This document shows positions 23,291 to 32,117 of a stretch of 64,000 bases of DNA, in pieces. The translations under genes and the position numbers were made by a program. Each line of letters starts with the position of its first letter. The stretch's first letter is position 1. The DNA comes from Occultella kanbiaonis (lineage in GTDB: Bacteria; Actinomycetota; Actinomycetes; Actinomycetales; Beutenbergiaceae). The stretch lies in NCBI RefSeq assembly GCF_009708215.1, contig NZ_CP046175.1, positions 992,001 to 1,056,000 of the forward strand. Reading direction: 5' to 3'. The notes beneath the pieces were generated by a model that ran no database searches, was not told where the DNA came from, and was given only the letters and a program-made list of their open reading frames with translations.

Positions 23291-23322
23291 GTTACCGAGT
23301 AACGCTATGGTTACCGGGTAAT
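23291..23322. promoter_or_regulatory. Twin palindrome, probable PadR operator
   Basis: Two near-identical sites, GTTACCGAGTAAC (23291-23303) and GTTACCGGGTAAT (23310-23322), lie 19 bp apart, about two helical turns, 33 bp upstream of the padR-like gene. The TATGGT between and overlapping them (23306-23311) could be the -10 element, so binding would repress the PadR-ABC operon. Confidence 0.6.
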
Positions 23323-23354
23323 CGTCGCCACGGTGGCGGCACGGGAGGGGTGTC

Positions 23355-23948
23355 ATGTCCGTCAAACAGAGCCTGCTCGCCCTGCTCACCGAGGAGCCGA
23401 TGGGCGTGTACGCCCTCCGCAAGGAGTTCGAGGCGCGCACCGGTGGCACCTGGCCGCTGAACATCGGGCAGGTCTACACGACGATCCAGCGCCTGGAGCG
23501 GGACGGGCTGGTCGAGCGCACCGACGACGCCGATGGGGACGGGGACGTCGAGCGGTTCGCGCTGACCGACCCGGGGAGGGCCGCCGCCCAGGGTTGGTGG
23601 CTCTCCCCGGTGCGGCGCGGTGCGCCCGAACGGGACGAGCTCGTCATCAAGCTCGCGCTCGCCGTCGGCGCCCCAGGCGTGGACATCCGCGCCGTCGTGC
23701 AGACGCAGCGCAGCGAGACGATGCGCGCCCTGCGCGACTTCACGCGGCTCAAGGCCGCTGAGCCCGACGGCGGAACTCGCCCGGGCGGTGACCTCGCCTG
23801 GTCGCTCGTGCTCGATCACCACGTGTTCGCAGCCGAGGCGGAGATGCGCTGGCTCGATCACGTCGAGGCCCGGGCGAGCCGGGCCGCGGCCGCGGCCACC
23901 CGCTCGGCCGCGACCGCGGCCGACGCGCCGGCCCGGAGCCGGCGATGA
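23355..23948 (+). CDS. PadR-family transcriptional regulator
   Basis: The 197 aa protein has the PadR winged helix in residues 1-80 (SVKQSLLALLTEEPMGVYALRKEFEARTG, then GQVYTTIQRLERDGLVER and FALTDPGR), and a C-terminal helical dimerisation domain (Vir_act_alpha_C type, about 95-180). PadR proteins commonly repress the exporter genes next to them. The stop overlaps the ABC ATPase start (ATGA), giving a padR-ATPase-permease operon, and the twin palindrome upstream is its likely operator. Confidence 0.92.
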   Translation: MSVKQSLLALLTEEPMGVYALRKEFEARTGGTWPLNIGQVYTTIQRLERDGLVERTDDADGDGDVERFALTDPGRAAAQGWWLSPVRRGAPERDELVIKLALAVGAPGVDIRAVVQTQRSETMRALRDFTRLKAAEPDGGTRPGGDLAWSLVLDHHVFAAEAEMRWLDHVEARASRAAAAATRSAATAADAPARSRR

Positions 23949-24688
23949 GCGCCGCACCGGTCATCCTCGAACTCATCGGCGCCACCCGGGTGCACGGCGA
24001 GGGCGTGCGAGCCGTCCGGGCGCTCGACGACGTCACCCTGAGCGTCCGGATGGGCGAACTCGTCGCCGTGATGGGCCCGTCCGGATCCGGCAAGTCCACC
24101 CTGCTGAACCTCGCGGGCGGACTGGACACCCCGACGTCGGGCGCCGTGCGCCTCGCCGGGGAAGCCCTCTCGGATCTGGACGCGAAGGGCCGGGCCGCGC
24201 TACGCCGTCGGCGGATCGGCTATGTCTTCCAGGACCTGAACCTGATCCCCGCCCTCACCGCCGCGGAGAACGTCTCGCTGCCCCGCGAGCTCGACGGCGC
24301 GCGGCCCCGCAAGGCGAAGCACGAGGCCCTGGTCGCTCTGGAACAGGTCGGCGTCGGGCACCTCGCCGGCCGATTCCCGGACGAGCTGTCCGGCGGGCAG
24401 CAGCAACGCGTCGCGATCGCGCGGGCACTCGTCGGTCCGCGCCGCCTGGTCCTTGCCGACGAGCCGACCGGTGCGCTGGACTCGGTGACCGGCGAGGCCG
24501 TGATGCGGGTCCTGCGGGCCCGGGTGGACGCCGGCGCGGCCGGCCTGCTCGTGACCCACGAGCCGCGGTTCGCCGCGTGGGCGGACCGGACCGTGTTCCT
24601 GCGTGACGGCGTGCTCGTGGACAGCACCAGCGACGAGCAACCCGAGGCGCTCCTGGCGGCATCCGGCCCGCGCCACCGGGACGATTGA
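23945..24688 (+). CDS. ABC transporter ATP-binding protein (MacB/LolD type)
   Basis: The 247 aa ATPase shows Walker A GPSGSGKS (44-51), Q-loop in YVFQDLNL (about 93-100), signature LSGGQ (148-152) and Walker B LVLADEP (168-174), with switch His in VTHEPRF. It is coupled on both sides: ATGA with padR, and a 1 bp overlap with the large permease. It powers that permease, and such sets typically expel antimicrobial compounds or sense envelope stress. Confidence 0.93.
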   Translation: MSAAPVILELIGATRVHGEGVRAVRALDDVTLSVRMGELVAVMGPSGSGKSTLLNLAGGLDTPTSGAVRLAGEALSDLDAKGRAALRRRRIGYVFQDLNLIPALTAAENVSLPRELDGARPRKAKHEALVALEQVGVGHLAGRFPDELSGGQQQRVAIARALVGPRRLVLADEPTGALDSVTGEAVMRVLRARVDAGAAGLLVTHEPRFAAWADRTVFLRDGVLVDSTSDEQPEALLAASGPRHRDD

Positions 24689-27378
24689 TGCAGCGCTGGC
24701 TGACCCGCTGGCGGGCGGCGCTGCGGATCGCGCGCCGGGACGCGTTGCGCCATCGTGGCCGCACCCTGCTCGTGGTCGCGATGATCGCGCTGCCGGTGTT
24801 CGGGGCCACGTTCCTGGCCACCGTGATCCGTTCGTCCAGCCCGACCGTGGCCACCACGCTGCAGCAGACGCTGGGGGACGACGCCCAGGCGCTGGTCACG
24901 GTGGACTCGTGCGGCTTCGTGATCCTGCAGGTCCCGACCGGCGGGCGGACCTGCCTGACTAACCAGCCGGTCGAGGAGGTCGGTGAGGCCGATATCGCGG
25001 CACTGGTGCCGACCGGAGCCGAACTCGTCCCGCGGCGCGAGTTCGCCGTCGACCTCTACACCGACGACGTGCGGATCAGCGATGAGGTCCTCGCAGCCAC
25101 GGACGCCGAGCGGGTACCTGGGCTACTGCCGCTGACCGCAGGCGGGATGCCGACCGCGCCGGGTGAGGTGGTGCTCGCTCAGCGGCTCGTCGACCGGCTG
25201 CGGATCGAGGTGGGGGACACATTCACGATCGTCACGGGCGAGACCGAGGTGCCCACCACGCTCGTCGGGATCATCCGGAGCGGGGACCAGTCCGGGCTGG
25301 CGGCGGAGGGCACCCTGCCCGAGGAGGGCGCGCTCTCCCGGTCCTGGTACGTACTCGGCACCGACGCCGTCACCTGGCCGGACGTGCTGGCCCTGAATGA
25401 GATCGGGGTGGGCGCCCTCAGCAGGGCCGTCCTCCTGGATCCGCCGCCGCGTTCCGACGTCCCGTATCACGCGTCATTCGGCGCGGACCCCCGCCTTGCC
25501 GGCAGCACCATCGGGCTGATCGCTGCAGTCGCCGGGATCGGCCTGCTCGAGGTCGTGCTGCTCGTGGGTCCGGCGTTCGCTGTCGGGGCCAAGAGCAGCA
25601 CCCGGCAGCTCGCTCTCGTCGCGGCATCCGGCGGCCGGCCCGCAGATCTGCGCCGGATCGTGCTCTCGGCAGGGCTGGTGGCCGGGCTCGGTGCCGCCGC
25701 GATCGGGGTCGCGCTCGGGCTGCTCGGCGGCGCCATCTTCTACCTGATCCAGAGTCGTGGCGACTACCCGCCGCCGAACCTCGTACTGCCCACCTGGGAA
25801 CTCGCAGCGATCGCCGCCGTCGCGGTCGTGCTCGGGCTCGCGGCGGCCTGGCTGCCCGCCCGCGCCGCCTCGCGGGCCGACGTGGTCGCGGCCCTCGCCG
25901 GACGGCGCTCCGAGGCCGGAGCCCGACGGCGAGTACCCTGGATCGGGGTGGGGCTCACCGTGGTCGGTCTCGGGCTCGCGATCGTCGGCGCGAGCCAGGC
26001 TGCGATGGCGATGCTCGTGGCCGGCGTCCTCGTCATGGAGGTCGGCCTGATCCTCGCCGCCGGCGGGATCATCGCGCTCCTCGGTCGCGTGGCGCCGCGG
26101 CTGGGGGCCTCCGCGCGGATCGCTGTGCGGGACGCCGACCGCCAGCGCGGCCGGACCGCGCCGGCCGTCGCTGCCGTGCTCGCCGCCGTCGCGGCCGCCA
26201 CCGCAGGGATGGTCTACACCACCAGCGAGGCACGGGCGCAGGACGCGTCCTGGGCGCCTCTGGCCGCCGACGGCACGGGCTACCTGACCACCTACGGGTT
26301 CACCGTGCCCGGCGAGGACGCCCAGGGCTTGTTCGACGACGCCCTGGCGGTGGTCTCGGCCGAGCGACCGGACCTGGCGTCCACGCCCGTGCTTGGCCTG
26401 ATCCCCGATGACCCGGCCGGCTACGTGGAGCTCTGGGCCGACCCCGATCCCGCGACGGTGTGCCCGGACGAACTCACGGAGGATGAGCGTGTCGACGATG
26501 CACGGTGTTCGTCATGGAGCATTCAGAGTGGCTACGGGTGGGGTGCGCAATTCTTGGTCGACGACGGCACCATGGTCACCGCCGCGGGTCTGCCAGGTGC
26601 GGCCGAGGCGGCCGCCGCGCTCGCGGCCGGGCAGGTCCTGGTCAATGATCCGGACCTCATCTGGCCTGACGGGCTGGTGCACCTCACCCTCGCCGCTCCG
26701 CGGGACGAGGCCGGCAACGAGACCGCCGACCCGCTTGAGCTGACCGCGCCCGCACACGTGGTGGACTGGCGGCACTGGACCTACGGACTCCTGTTCTCCC
26801 CTGAGGTCGCCGAACAGCTCGACCCGACGAACCTGGCCGCCCGAGTTGCGCCGGTCGGCGCCCTCCTCACGACTCAGGGCGGGCTCACGCAAGCCGACGT
26901 GGACGAGGTGAGCCGCGGCTTGGCTGACGCGGGCTCCTCGGTTGACCTTTCGGTCGAAGGCCTGCAGAAGAGCCAGGACACCGTCGGCATCAGCCTGCTC
27001 GTTGCCGGCGCCGCACTCGCGATCGCTCTCGCCGCTACCGGCCTCAGCGTCGGCCTCGCGGCGGCCGAGTCCCGCCCGGACCTCGCCACCCTGGCTGCCA
27101 TCGGTGCCAGCCCCGGCCTGCGCCGGAAGGTGGCGGGCGCGCAGGCGGGCGTGATCGCCGTCATCGGCGCGGTTGTCGGGGTCGGGACCGGGCTGCTCCT
27201 CGGCTATGTGCTCACCCTCTGGCAGCAGACTGCGGGGCAGTGGGGCACCCTCTGGGAGATGTCCGTGCCGTGGCCGGCCGTGGCGCTGCTCGCCGTCGGG
27301 CTCCCGGCGCTGGCGATCGGCGGCGCGATGTTGCTCACCCGGGCGCGGCTGCCGATGGTGCGCCGGGTCGCGCAGTAG
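24688..27378 (+). CDS. Large FtsX/MacB-type ABC transporter permease
   Basis: The 896 aa protein has an N-terminal membrane helix (about 17-40), an extracytoplasmic core (about 45-270), a first FtsX block of helices (about 280-400), a second helix pair (about 415-510), a second extracytoplasmic region (about 520-745) and a last FtsX block (about 760-890). The domain duplication fits the large actinobacterial MacB-like permeases that work with one ATPase. ATG 24688 shares a base with the ATPase stop. The substrate is unknown. Confidence 0.92.
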   Translation: MQRWLTRWRAALRIARRDALRHRGRTLLVVAMIALPVFGATFLATVIRSSSPTVATTLQQTLGDDAQALVTVDSCGFVILQVPTGGRTCLTNQPVEEVGEADIAALVPTGAELVPRREFAVDLYTDDVRISDEVLAATDAERVPGLLPLTAGGMPTAPGEVVLAQRLVDRLRIEVGDTFTIVTGETEVPTTLVGIIRSGDQSGLAAEGTLPEEGALSRSWYVLGTDAVTWPDVLALNEIGVGALSRAVLLDPPPRSDVPYHASFGADPRLAGSTIGLIAAVAGIGLLEVVLLVGPAFAVGAKSSTRQLALVAASGGRPADLRRIVLSAGLVAGLGAAAIGVALGLLGGAIFYLIQSRGDYPPPNLVLPTWELAAIAAVAVVLGLAAAWLPARAASRADVVAALAGRRSEAGARRRVPWIGVGLTVVGLGLAIVGASQAAMAMLVAGVLVMEVGLILAAGGIIALLGRVAPRLGASARIAVRDADRQRGRTAPAVAAVLAAVAAATAGMVYTTSEARAQDASWAPLAADGTGYLTTYGFTVPGEDAQGLFDDALAVVSAERPDLASTPVLGLIPDDPAGYVELWADPDPATVCPDELTEDERVDDARCSSWSIQSGYGWGAQFLVDDGTMVTAAGLPGAAEAAAALAAGQVLVNDPDLIWPDGLVHLTLAAPRDEAGNETADPLELTAPAHVVDWRHWTYGLLFSPEVAEQLDPTNLAARVAPVGALLTTQGGLTQADVDEVSRGLADAGSSVDLSVEGLQKSQDTVGISLLVAGAALAIALAATGLSVGLAAAESRPDLATLAAIGASPGLRRKVAGAQAGVIAVIGAVVGVGTGLLLGYVLTLWQQTAGQWGTLWEMSVPWPAVALLAVGLPALAIGGAMLLTRARLPMVRRVAQ

Positions 27379-27433
27379 GAGGTGGGGTCATTCGCCTCGG
27401 CGCTAGGGTGACCGTGACGAAGGGGTCGACATC

Positions 27434-27616
27434 ATGAATCTGGAAGAAGTGCTGATTCTGCTGATCATGGCAGGCATCGTCGTGGGTGCAGTCCTGTTGC
27501 TCCGGAAGTCGCGGCGGTCGTTCCACGAAGGAGTTCGGGAGGCGGTGCGAGACGGCGTCTCAGAGGCCCAGCAGGCCGGCGTCCAGAGCACGAGGACTCC
27601 GAGAGACTCCGAGTGA
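27434..27616 (+). CDS. 60-residue single-pass membrane protein
   Basis: The product has an N-terminal membrane helix (EEVLILLIMAGIVVGAVLLL, about 4-23), a basic patch RKSRRS and an amphipathic helix (HEGVREAVRDGVSEAQQAG). The topology is plausible for a small membrane regulator or assembly factor. The ribosome site is weak (GGGG 8 nt upstream of ATG). No family was recognised. Confidence 0.5.
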   Translation: MNLEEVLILLIMAGIVVGAVLLLRKSRRSFHEGVREAVRDGVSEAQQAGVQSTRTPRDSE

Positions 27617-27732
27617 CGTGCTCCTCGGGCGCGTGCTGACGCCGACCAGATCGCCGTCGGAGCAACGCTGACGGATGCCGCTGGGGACGTACGTCCCACG
27701 CCCCGCTCCCGACGGTCGCCCACCATGGGACG

Positions 27733-28386
27733 GTGAGCAGCACCGTCGATCCGAGCGCAGACCCGGACGTGGACGAGGGACCGGCACTGGCCGGCCGGCG
27801 GCATAGCCCGCGGCTGCTGTTCGCGACCATGATGGTCTCGTCGATCGTCTGCCTGATCGCCTCCGCGGTGCTGGCGATCGACGCCGTCATCCTCGCCGCC
27901 GAGCCGGCCGCCTCCCTCAGCTGCGACATCAATGCCGTCGTCAGCTGCGCCACGGTGGCGCAGTCCTGGCAGGCGAACGTCTTCGGGTTCCCGAATGCGT
28001 TCATCGGCGTGGCGACCGAGCCGGTGATCCTGACGATCGCCGTCGCCGGCCTCGGCGGGACCCGGTTCCCGCGCTGGTTCCTGTTCGCCGCCCAGATCGG
28101 CTACGCACTCGGCCTGATCTTCGCGTACTGGCTGTTCGTCCAGTCACTCACCGCGATCGGCGCCCTGTGCCCGTGGTGCCTGACCATCACGGTATTCACC
28201 ACGATCACGTTCTTCACATTGCTGCACCTGAACGTGGTGCAGGGCAACCTCTACCTGCGCCCGCACGCGCAGGACTGGGCCGCCTCGATGATCCGGTCCG
28301 GCGCCGACTACCTGATCCCGGTGCTCCTGGTGGCGATGATCGTCCTCGCGATCCTGCTCACACACGGTGCGGGACTCTTCGTGTGA
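27733..28386 (+). CDS. Vitamin K epoxide reductase-family protein
   Basis: The 217 aa membrane protein has about five helices and both VKOR cysteine pairs: loop Cys64 and Cys72 (SCDINAVVSC) and the redox centre CPWC (146-149) at the end of a helix. Bacterial VKOR homologues reoxidise DsbA-like proteins with quinone and so support disulfide formation outside the cytoplasm. This one lacks a fused thioredoxin domain, so a separate DsbA partner is expected elsewhere. The start is GTG 27733; the first 25 residues are a polar cytoplasmic tail. Confidence 0.93.
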   Translation: MSSTVDPSADPDVDEGPALAGRRHSPRLLFATMMVSSIVCLIASAVLAIDAVILAAEPAASLSCDINAVVSCATVAQSWQANVFGFPNAFIGVATEPVILTIAVAGLGGTRFPRWFLFAAQIGYALGLIFAYWLFVQSLTAIGALCPWCLTITVFTTITFFTLLHLNVVQGNLYLRPHAQDWAASMIRSGADYLIPVLLVAMIVLAILLTHGAGLFV

Positions 28387-28616
28387 GGTGCGCGGTCTCC
28401 GGTTCGGCGTCACGTTCTCCGCAGCATCTCCGAGTCGGAACACGCTTGGTCCAGCGGCAGTTCGTTGGCGACAAGGTACTGCCGCGCCGCGCCGTCGCTC
28501 CTCGGCGGAGGGACGAAAGCCCGCTGATCTGTGCCCCGGCTAGACTGACCGGACAAGTCAGGGAATCAGCGCTACCGGGGTGGGAGGAGCGCACCCCGTC
28601 GAGCCCGGGAGACGCC

Positions 28617-29828
28617 CTGTCTGTTCTCTCCTCCTACCGCAGCCTGTTCGCCCTGACCGGACGGGCCTACGTCGTGGTCGCGTTCATCGCCCGGTTGCCA
28701 CTCGCGATGTCCCAGATGGGCACCCTGCTGCTCGTCGCTGGTGTGTCCGGCAGCTACGGCGCCGGAGGCGTCGCCGCTGGCGCGATCGCGATCACGAACG
28801 CGATCGGCTCGCCCCTGGGTGGGGCGATCAGCGACCGGATCGGCCAGCGGCCGGTCCTGCTCTTCCAGTCGGTGGCCGGGTCCGCCCTGCTGGCGCTGCT
28901 CGTGGTGCTCTCGACCATCGGCGCCCCGTGGCAGGCGCTCGCCGCCGTGGCCGGCGCGGCCGGTCTGTTCCTACCGCAGGTCGGTACCATGGCCCGGGTG
29001 CGCTGGCGGGAGATCGCCGCTGACAAGGGGAGCGACCGGTTCCGGCTCACGTCGGCGGCCTTCTCCTACGAGGGCGCCGCGGACGAGGCGTCGTTCGTGC
29101 TCGGTCCGGCCATCGTTGGCCTCGGGGCCGCGTTCGTGTCCCCGTCCGGCTCGCTGATCCTGGCCGCGGTGCTGCTCGCCGTGTTCGGGCTCTGGTTCGC
29201 GCTGCACCCGACCGCCGCCGTAGCCGCCGGGCATCCCGCCGGTCCTCGGTCCGGCCCGCTGCTGACCCCGTTGCTGGTCGGGCTGACCCTTGGCACGCTC
29301 TGTGTCGGCGCGGTCTTCGGTTCCGTACAGACCGGTACGACGGCGTTGGCCACCGAGGCCGGTCAGGCCGGGTACGCGGGGCTGCTGCACGCCCTGCTCG
29401 GCGTCGGCAGCGTGGTGGCCGGCCTCACGGTCGCGGCCATCCCGGCCCGGTTCGCGTTCGCTGACCGGTTGCCCGTGTTCGGGGTCGCGCTCGCGGTGTT
29501 CGCGCTGCCGCTGCTGGCCGTGCATACCGTCGGAGCCCTCGCCGCCGTCCTGTTGATCCTCGGCCTGGCGGTCGCGCCGTACCTGATCACCGTGTACTCG
29601 GCCTGCGAGGCGACCGTCGATCCCCGGCGGCTCGGCGCAGCCATGATGGCCCTTGCTGCGTCCACGAGCCTCGGGTACGCACTTGGCTCGAGCCTGGCCG
29701 GGCAGATCGCCGACCGCAGCGGGTACCCCGGGGCCTATCTGGTGACGGTCAGTGCCTGCGTGGCTGCCCTGATGCTTGCGCTGGTGATCCGACCGGCCCT
29801 GCGTCGCACCGAACGCTTCAGCGGGTGA
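28617..29828 (+). CDS. MFS transporter, apparent CTG start
   Basis: The protein is about 403 aa with 12 helices. It begins SVLSSYRSLFALTGRAYVVVAFI, typical of a group of actinobacterial MFS proteins. The loop DRIGQRPVLL (about 68-77) is the MFS motif A. No ATG, GTG or TTG in frame lies close to the expected N-terminus. CTG 28617, about 8 nt after GGGAGA, best fits the family length. A -10-like TAGACT lies at 28541-28546. The substrate is unknown. A sequencing change or genuine CTG initiation would both explain the start. Confidence 0.85.
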   Translation: MSVLSSYRSLFALTGRAYVVVAFIARLPLAMSQMGTLLLVAGVSGSYGAGGVAAGAIAITNAIGSPLGGAISDRIGQRPVLLFQSVAGSALLALLVVLSTIGAPWQALAAVAGAAGLFLPQVGTMARVRWREIAADKGSDRFRLTSAAFSYEGAADEASFVLGPAIVGLGAAFVSPSGSLILAAVLLAVFGLWFALHPTAAVAAGHPAGPRSGPLLTPLLVGLTLGTLCVGAVFGSVQTGTTALATEAGQAGYAGLLHALLGVGSVVAGLTVAAIPARFAFADRLPVFGVALAVFALPLLAVHTVGALAAVLLILGLAVAPYLITVYSACEATVDPRRLGAAMMALAASTSLGYALGSSLAGQIADRSGYPGAYLVTVSACVAALMLALVIRPALRRTERFSG

Positions 29829-29873
29829 CGGCCGCCGCCGGGTCACCCCTCCGGTGACGCGTCAGGCCCTAGA

Positions 29874-30599
29874 ATGCCGACGGTGGGCCTGCAGTTCGAG
29901 ACGCGTTCATCGGACTCGCCAGGGATCGACTCCGTCTGGACCTGCCGGAGCGAGCAGGTCGCGCAGATGACGTCGGTGGCGACCGAGACATGGGGTCTGG
30001 TGTTCTGGTCGCAGGGTGGGACGGCTCACGCGGCGGTCACCGGTCCGGAGAGCCGTACCGGCACCGCTCCCGTGCCCGAGGATGCGACATTCGTCGGCAT
30101 CCAGTTCGCCGTCGGCACGGCACTGCGGATGGCGACCACCGCGTCCCTGGTCGACGGCGGGATCGTCCTGCCCGACGCCACCCGGCGGACGTTCTGGTTG
30201 GACGGGCATCGCTGGCAGCGACCGCACTCCGAAGACGCCGAGGCGCTCGTCCAGTGGCTCGTCCGGGGCGATGTGGTGCGCCGAGACCCGCTGGTCACGC
30301 AGGTCGTGCGGGGTCAAGGAGACCTTCGCGCCGTCTCCGACCGGACGCTCGAGCGGCGGTTCCGTGCGGTCACGGGGTTGAGCCGGGGAACCGTCCGTCA
30401 GATCGAGCGCGTCCGCGCCGCCGCCGACCTCCTCACCGCCGGCGAGGTCGTCAGCGACGTGGTCGACACGCTCGGGTACTACGACGAGCCCCACCTCGCT
30501 CGCGCGCTGCGACGATACGTGGGGCGCACGGCGGCCCAGCTCCGCGAAGTCCTGGGCGGCACGATCGCGCTCGACACCGGTCAGCGCACGACGTCGTAG
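29874..30599 (+). CDS. AraC-family transcriptional regulator
   Basis: The 241 aa protein has a C-terminal double helix-turn-helix (about 150-230): SDRTLERRFRAVTGLSRGTVRQIERVRAA, then VVDTLGYYDEPHLARALRRYVGRTAAQLRE, the AraC/XylS signature. The N-terminal half is probably a small beta-rich ligand domain resembling the DUF6597 type. It faces the DHFR-like reductase gene and their 3' ends overlap by 19 bp, so sense-antisense effects are possible. The start is ATG 29874, with GTG 29883 as an alternative. Confidence 0.88.
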   Translation: MPTVGLQFETRSSDSPGIDSVWTCRSEQVAQMTSVATETWGLVFWSQGGTAHAAVTGPESRTGTAPVPEDATFVGIQFAVGTALRMATTASLVDGGIVLPDATRRTFWLDGHRWQRPHSEDAEALVQWLVRGDVVRRDPLVTQVVRGQGDLRAVSDRTLERRFRAVTGLSRGTVRQIERVRAAADLLTAGEVVSDVVDTLGYYDEPHLARALRRYVGRTAAQLREVLGGTIALDTGQRTTS

Positions 30600-31156
30600 A
30601 GAAGTTTGGCCACCCCGTTGGAGTAGGCCGCGGACTCCCGCAGGCGCAACTTCTGGATGTCTCGGTCCGCCGTGCTGAACAGGCTCTTTCCCGCACCCAG
30701 TAACACGGGGAAGACGAGGAGGTTGTACCGGTCGATCAGGTCGGCGTCCGAGAGCCGCCGGGCGAGTTCGGCACTGCCATGGATGAAGATGGCGCCACCC
30801 TCTCCCCGCTTGAGTTCGGCGACGTCGTCGGTAGACCGGAGGATCGTGATCTCGCCCCACTCCCGGACGAGGGCGTCGTCAGCAAGGCTGCTCGAGACGA
30901 CGTACTTGGGAAGGTCCTTGTAGGCGGCATGATCCGATGAGCCCGGCCAGAACGGTGCGAACGCCTCGTAACTGCGGCGCCCGAACATCAGCGCCGACGT
31001 CTCCTCGATCTCTTCCGCCTTGAGCGAGTACGCCTCGGGTACGAACTCGGTGTCGAAGACCCATCCACCGCTGCGGTGGCCCTCGAGCGTGCCGCCCGGC
31101 GAGTCGACGACGCCGTCGAGCGTCATGAAGCCCGTGTAGACCAGTTCCCGTGCCAA
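30581..31156 (-). CDS. DHFR/RibD-C-like reductase
   Basis: The 191 aa protein has the bacterial bifunctional deaminase-reductase C-terminal fold, used alone by many DHFR-like reductases. Motifs include TGFMTLDGVVDSPGG (about 8-22), ALMFGRRSYEAFAPFW (about 55-70), GSAELARRLSDADLIDRY and FPVLLGAGKSLF. It probably binds NADPH; the substrate is unknown, and true folate reduction is unlikely to be its main job. An AGGAGG-like site precedes the ATG. The 3' end overlaps the araC gene. Confidence 0.88.
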   Translation of the reverse strand: MARELVYTGFMTLDGVVDSPGGTLEGHRSGGWVFDTEFVPEAYSLKAEEIEETSALMFGRRSYEAFAPFWPGSSDHAAYKDLPKYVVSSSLADDALVREWGEITILRSTDDVAELKRGEGGAIFIHGSAELARRLSDADLIDRYNLLVFPVLLGAGKSLFSTADRDIQKLRLRESAAYSNGVAKLLYDVVR

Positions 31157-31385
31157 GAGACCTCCTGAGATCGGCCGGCGAGGATCGCCGGGTAGATGCG
31201 GCCGGGGTCAGGTCGACCCACGGCTCGACGCCAGCGAGCATAGGCGGCGGTCAGGGGTGTGGTCTTGGACGAAAACGACGCCACGCGCCAGTGCGGCCGG
31301 ACCGGGCTGATCGATGCGGCAGGACCTCGCCGCGGATACCTTGCAGGGGGGCGATCACCGGCGCGACCCGAGCCCGCCAGGCCGT

Positions 31386-32084
31386 CTACTCCCTGAGGTT
31401 GCTCGAGCCGCTCTGAACGTCCGGCGGGAGGATCGCGCGGGCATCGAGACCCACGACGTCCACCGGTGGCGAGTCGACGACGACGACCGCGGCGCGATGG
31501 TTCACGTCCACGACGACGTCGTGCACCTGGAGCCGTGGGGAGCCCTCCGGCAGGGCCGGTGACGTCGCCTTGACGGCCGCCTCCCTGCGGACCCACATCC
31601 CGGTGAACTCCCAGGCCCGCTGGGCGTCGCCGAGCCCCAGCAGGGCATTCGCATCGCGATCCCCCAGGGCGACCCGGGCCAGCCCCACGTGGTCCAGCGC
31701 CGGGTCGACCGCCTCGACATCGACGCCCACGGGCCCATCGCGACCCGCCGCGACCACCACCCAGGTGCCCGAGTGCGAGACCGACACCTCGAGGGTCTCG
31801 CCGGGTTGGCGGAGGTGGTCGGCGAGTCGGACCTTGCCATGGGGACGACCGCAGTTCGGACAGGTCCGGTCGAGCGGCACACGGTGCGGGGCCATGGCCA
31901 GGTCGTCCGCGAAGATCCGGCGTACGGCGACCGCGCCGACCAGGAACCGGGCCCGGTCGGCGCTCTGACGGTAGGCGGCGTAGCGGCGAGTCTCCACCGG
32001 GTCCAGCAGTTCGAGCCAGGTCGGGTCCGCCGCGGCGAAGGGCGCCCACCACAGCGTCACTGTCCCGTGCCGCAACCGCACCAC
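31386..32084 (-). CDS. 4'-phosphopantetheinyl transferase (Sfp type)
   Basis: The 232 aa protein activates acyl or peptidyl carrier proteins by transferring phosphopantetheine from CoA. It shows the CPNCGRPHGK loop (about 75-84), EVSVSHSG (about 98-105), the magnesium motif GVDVEAVD (about 118-125) and WVRREAAVKA (about 164-173), in which the Glu would be the third acidic ligand. This length and two-lobe form mark Sfp-type enzymes of secondary metabolism. No polyketide or peptide synthetase is in the window. The start is GTG 32084. Confidence 0.93.
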   Translation of the reverse strand: MVRLRHGTVTLWWAPFAAADPTWLELLDPVETRRYAAYRQSADRARFLVGAVAVRRIFADDLAMAPHRVPLDRTCPNCGRPHGKVRLADHLRQPGETLEVSVSHSGTWVVVAAGRDGPVGVDVEAVDPALDHVGLARVALGDRDANALLGLGDAQRAWEFTGMWVRREAAVKATSPALPEGSPRLQVHDVVVDVNHRAAVVVVDSPPVDVVGLDARAILPPDVQSGSSNLRE

Positions 32085-32117
32085 CCCGCGACTGTACAGC
32101 GGGTAGGAGCGACGCCC

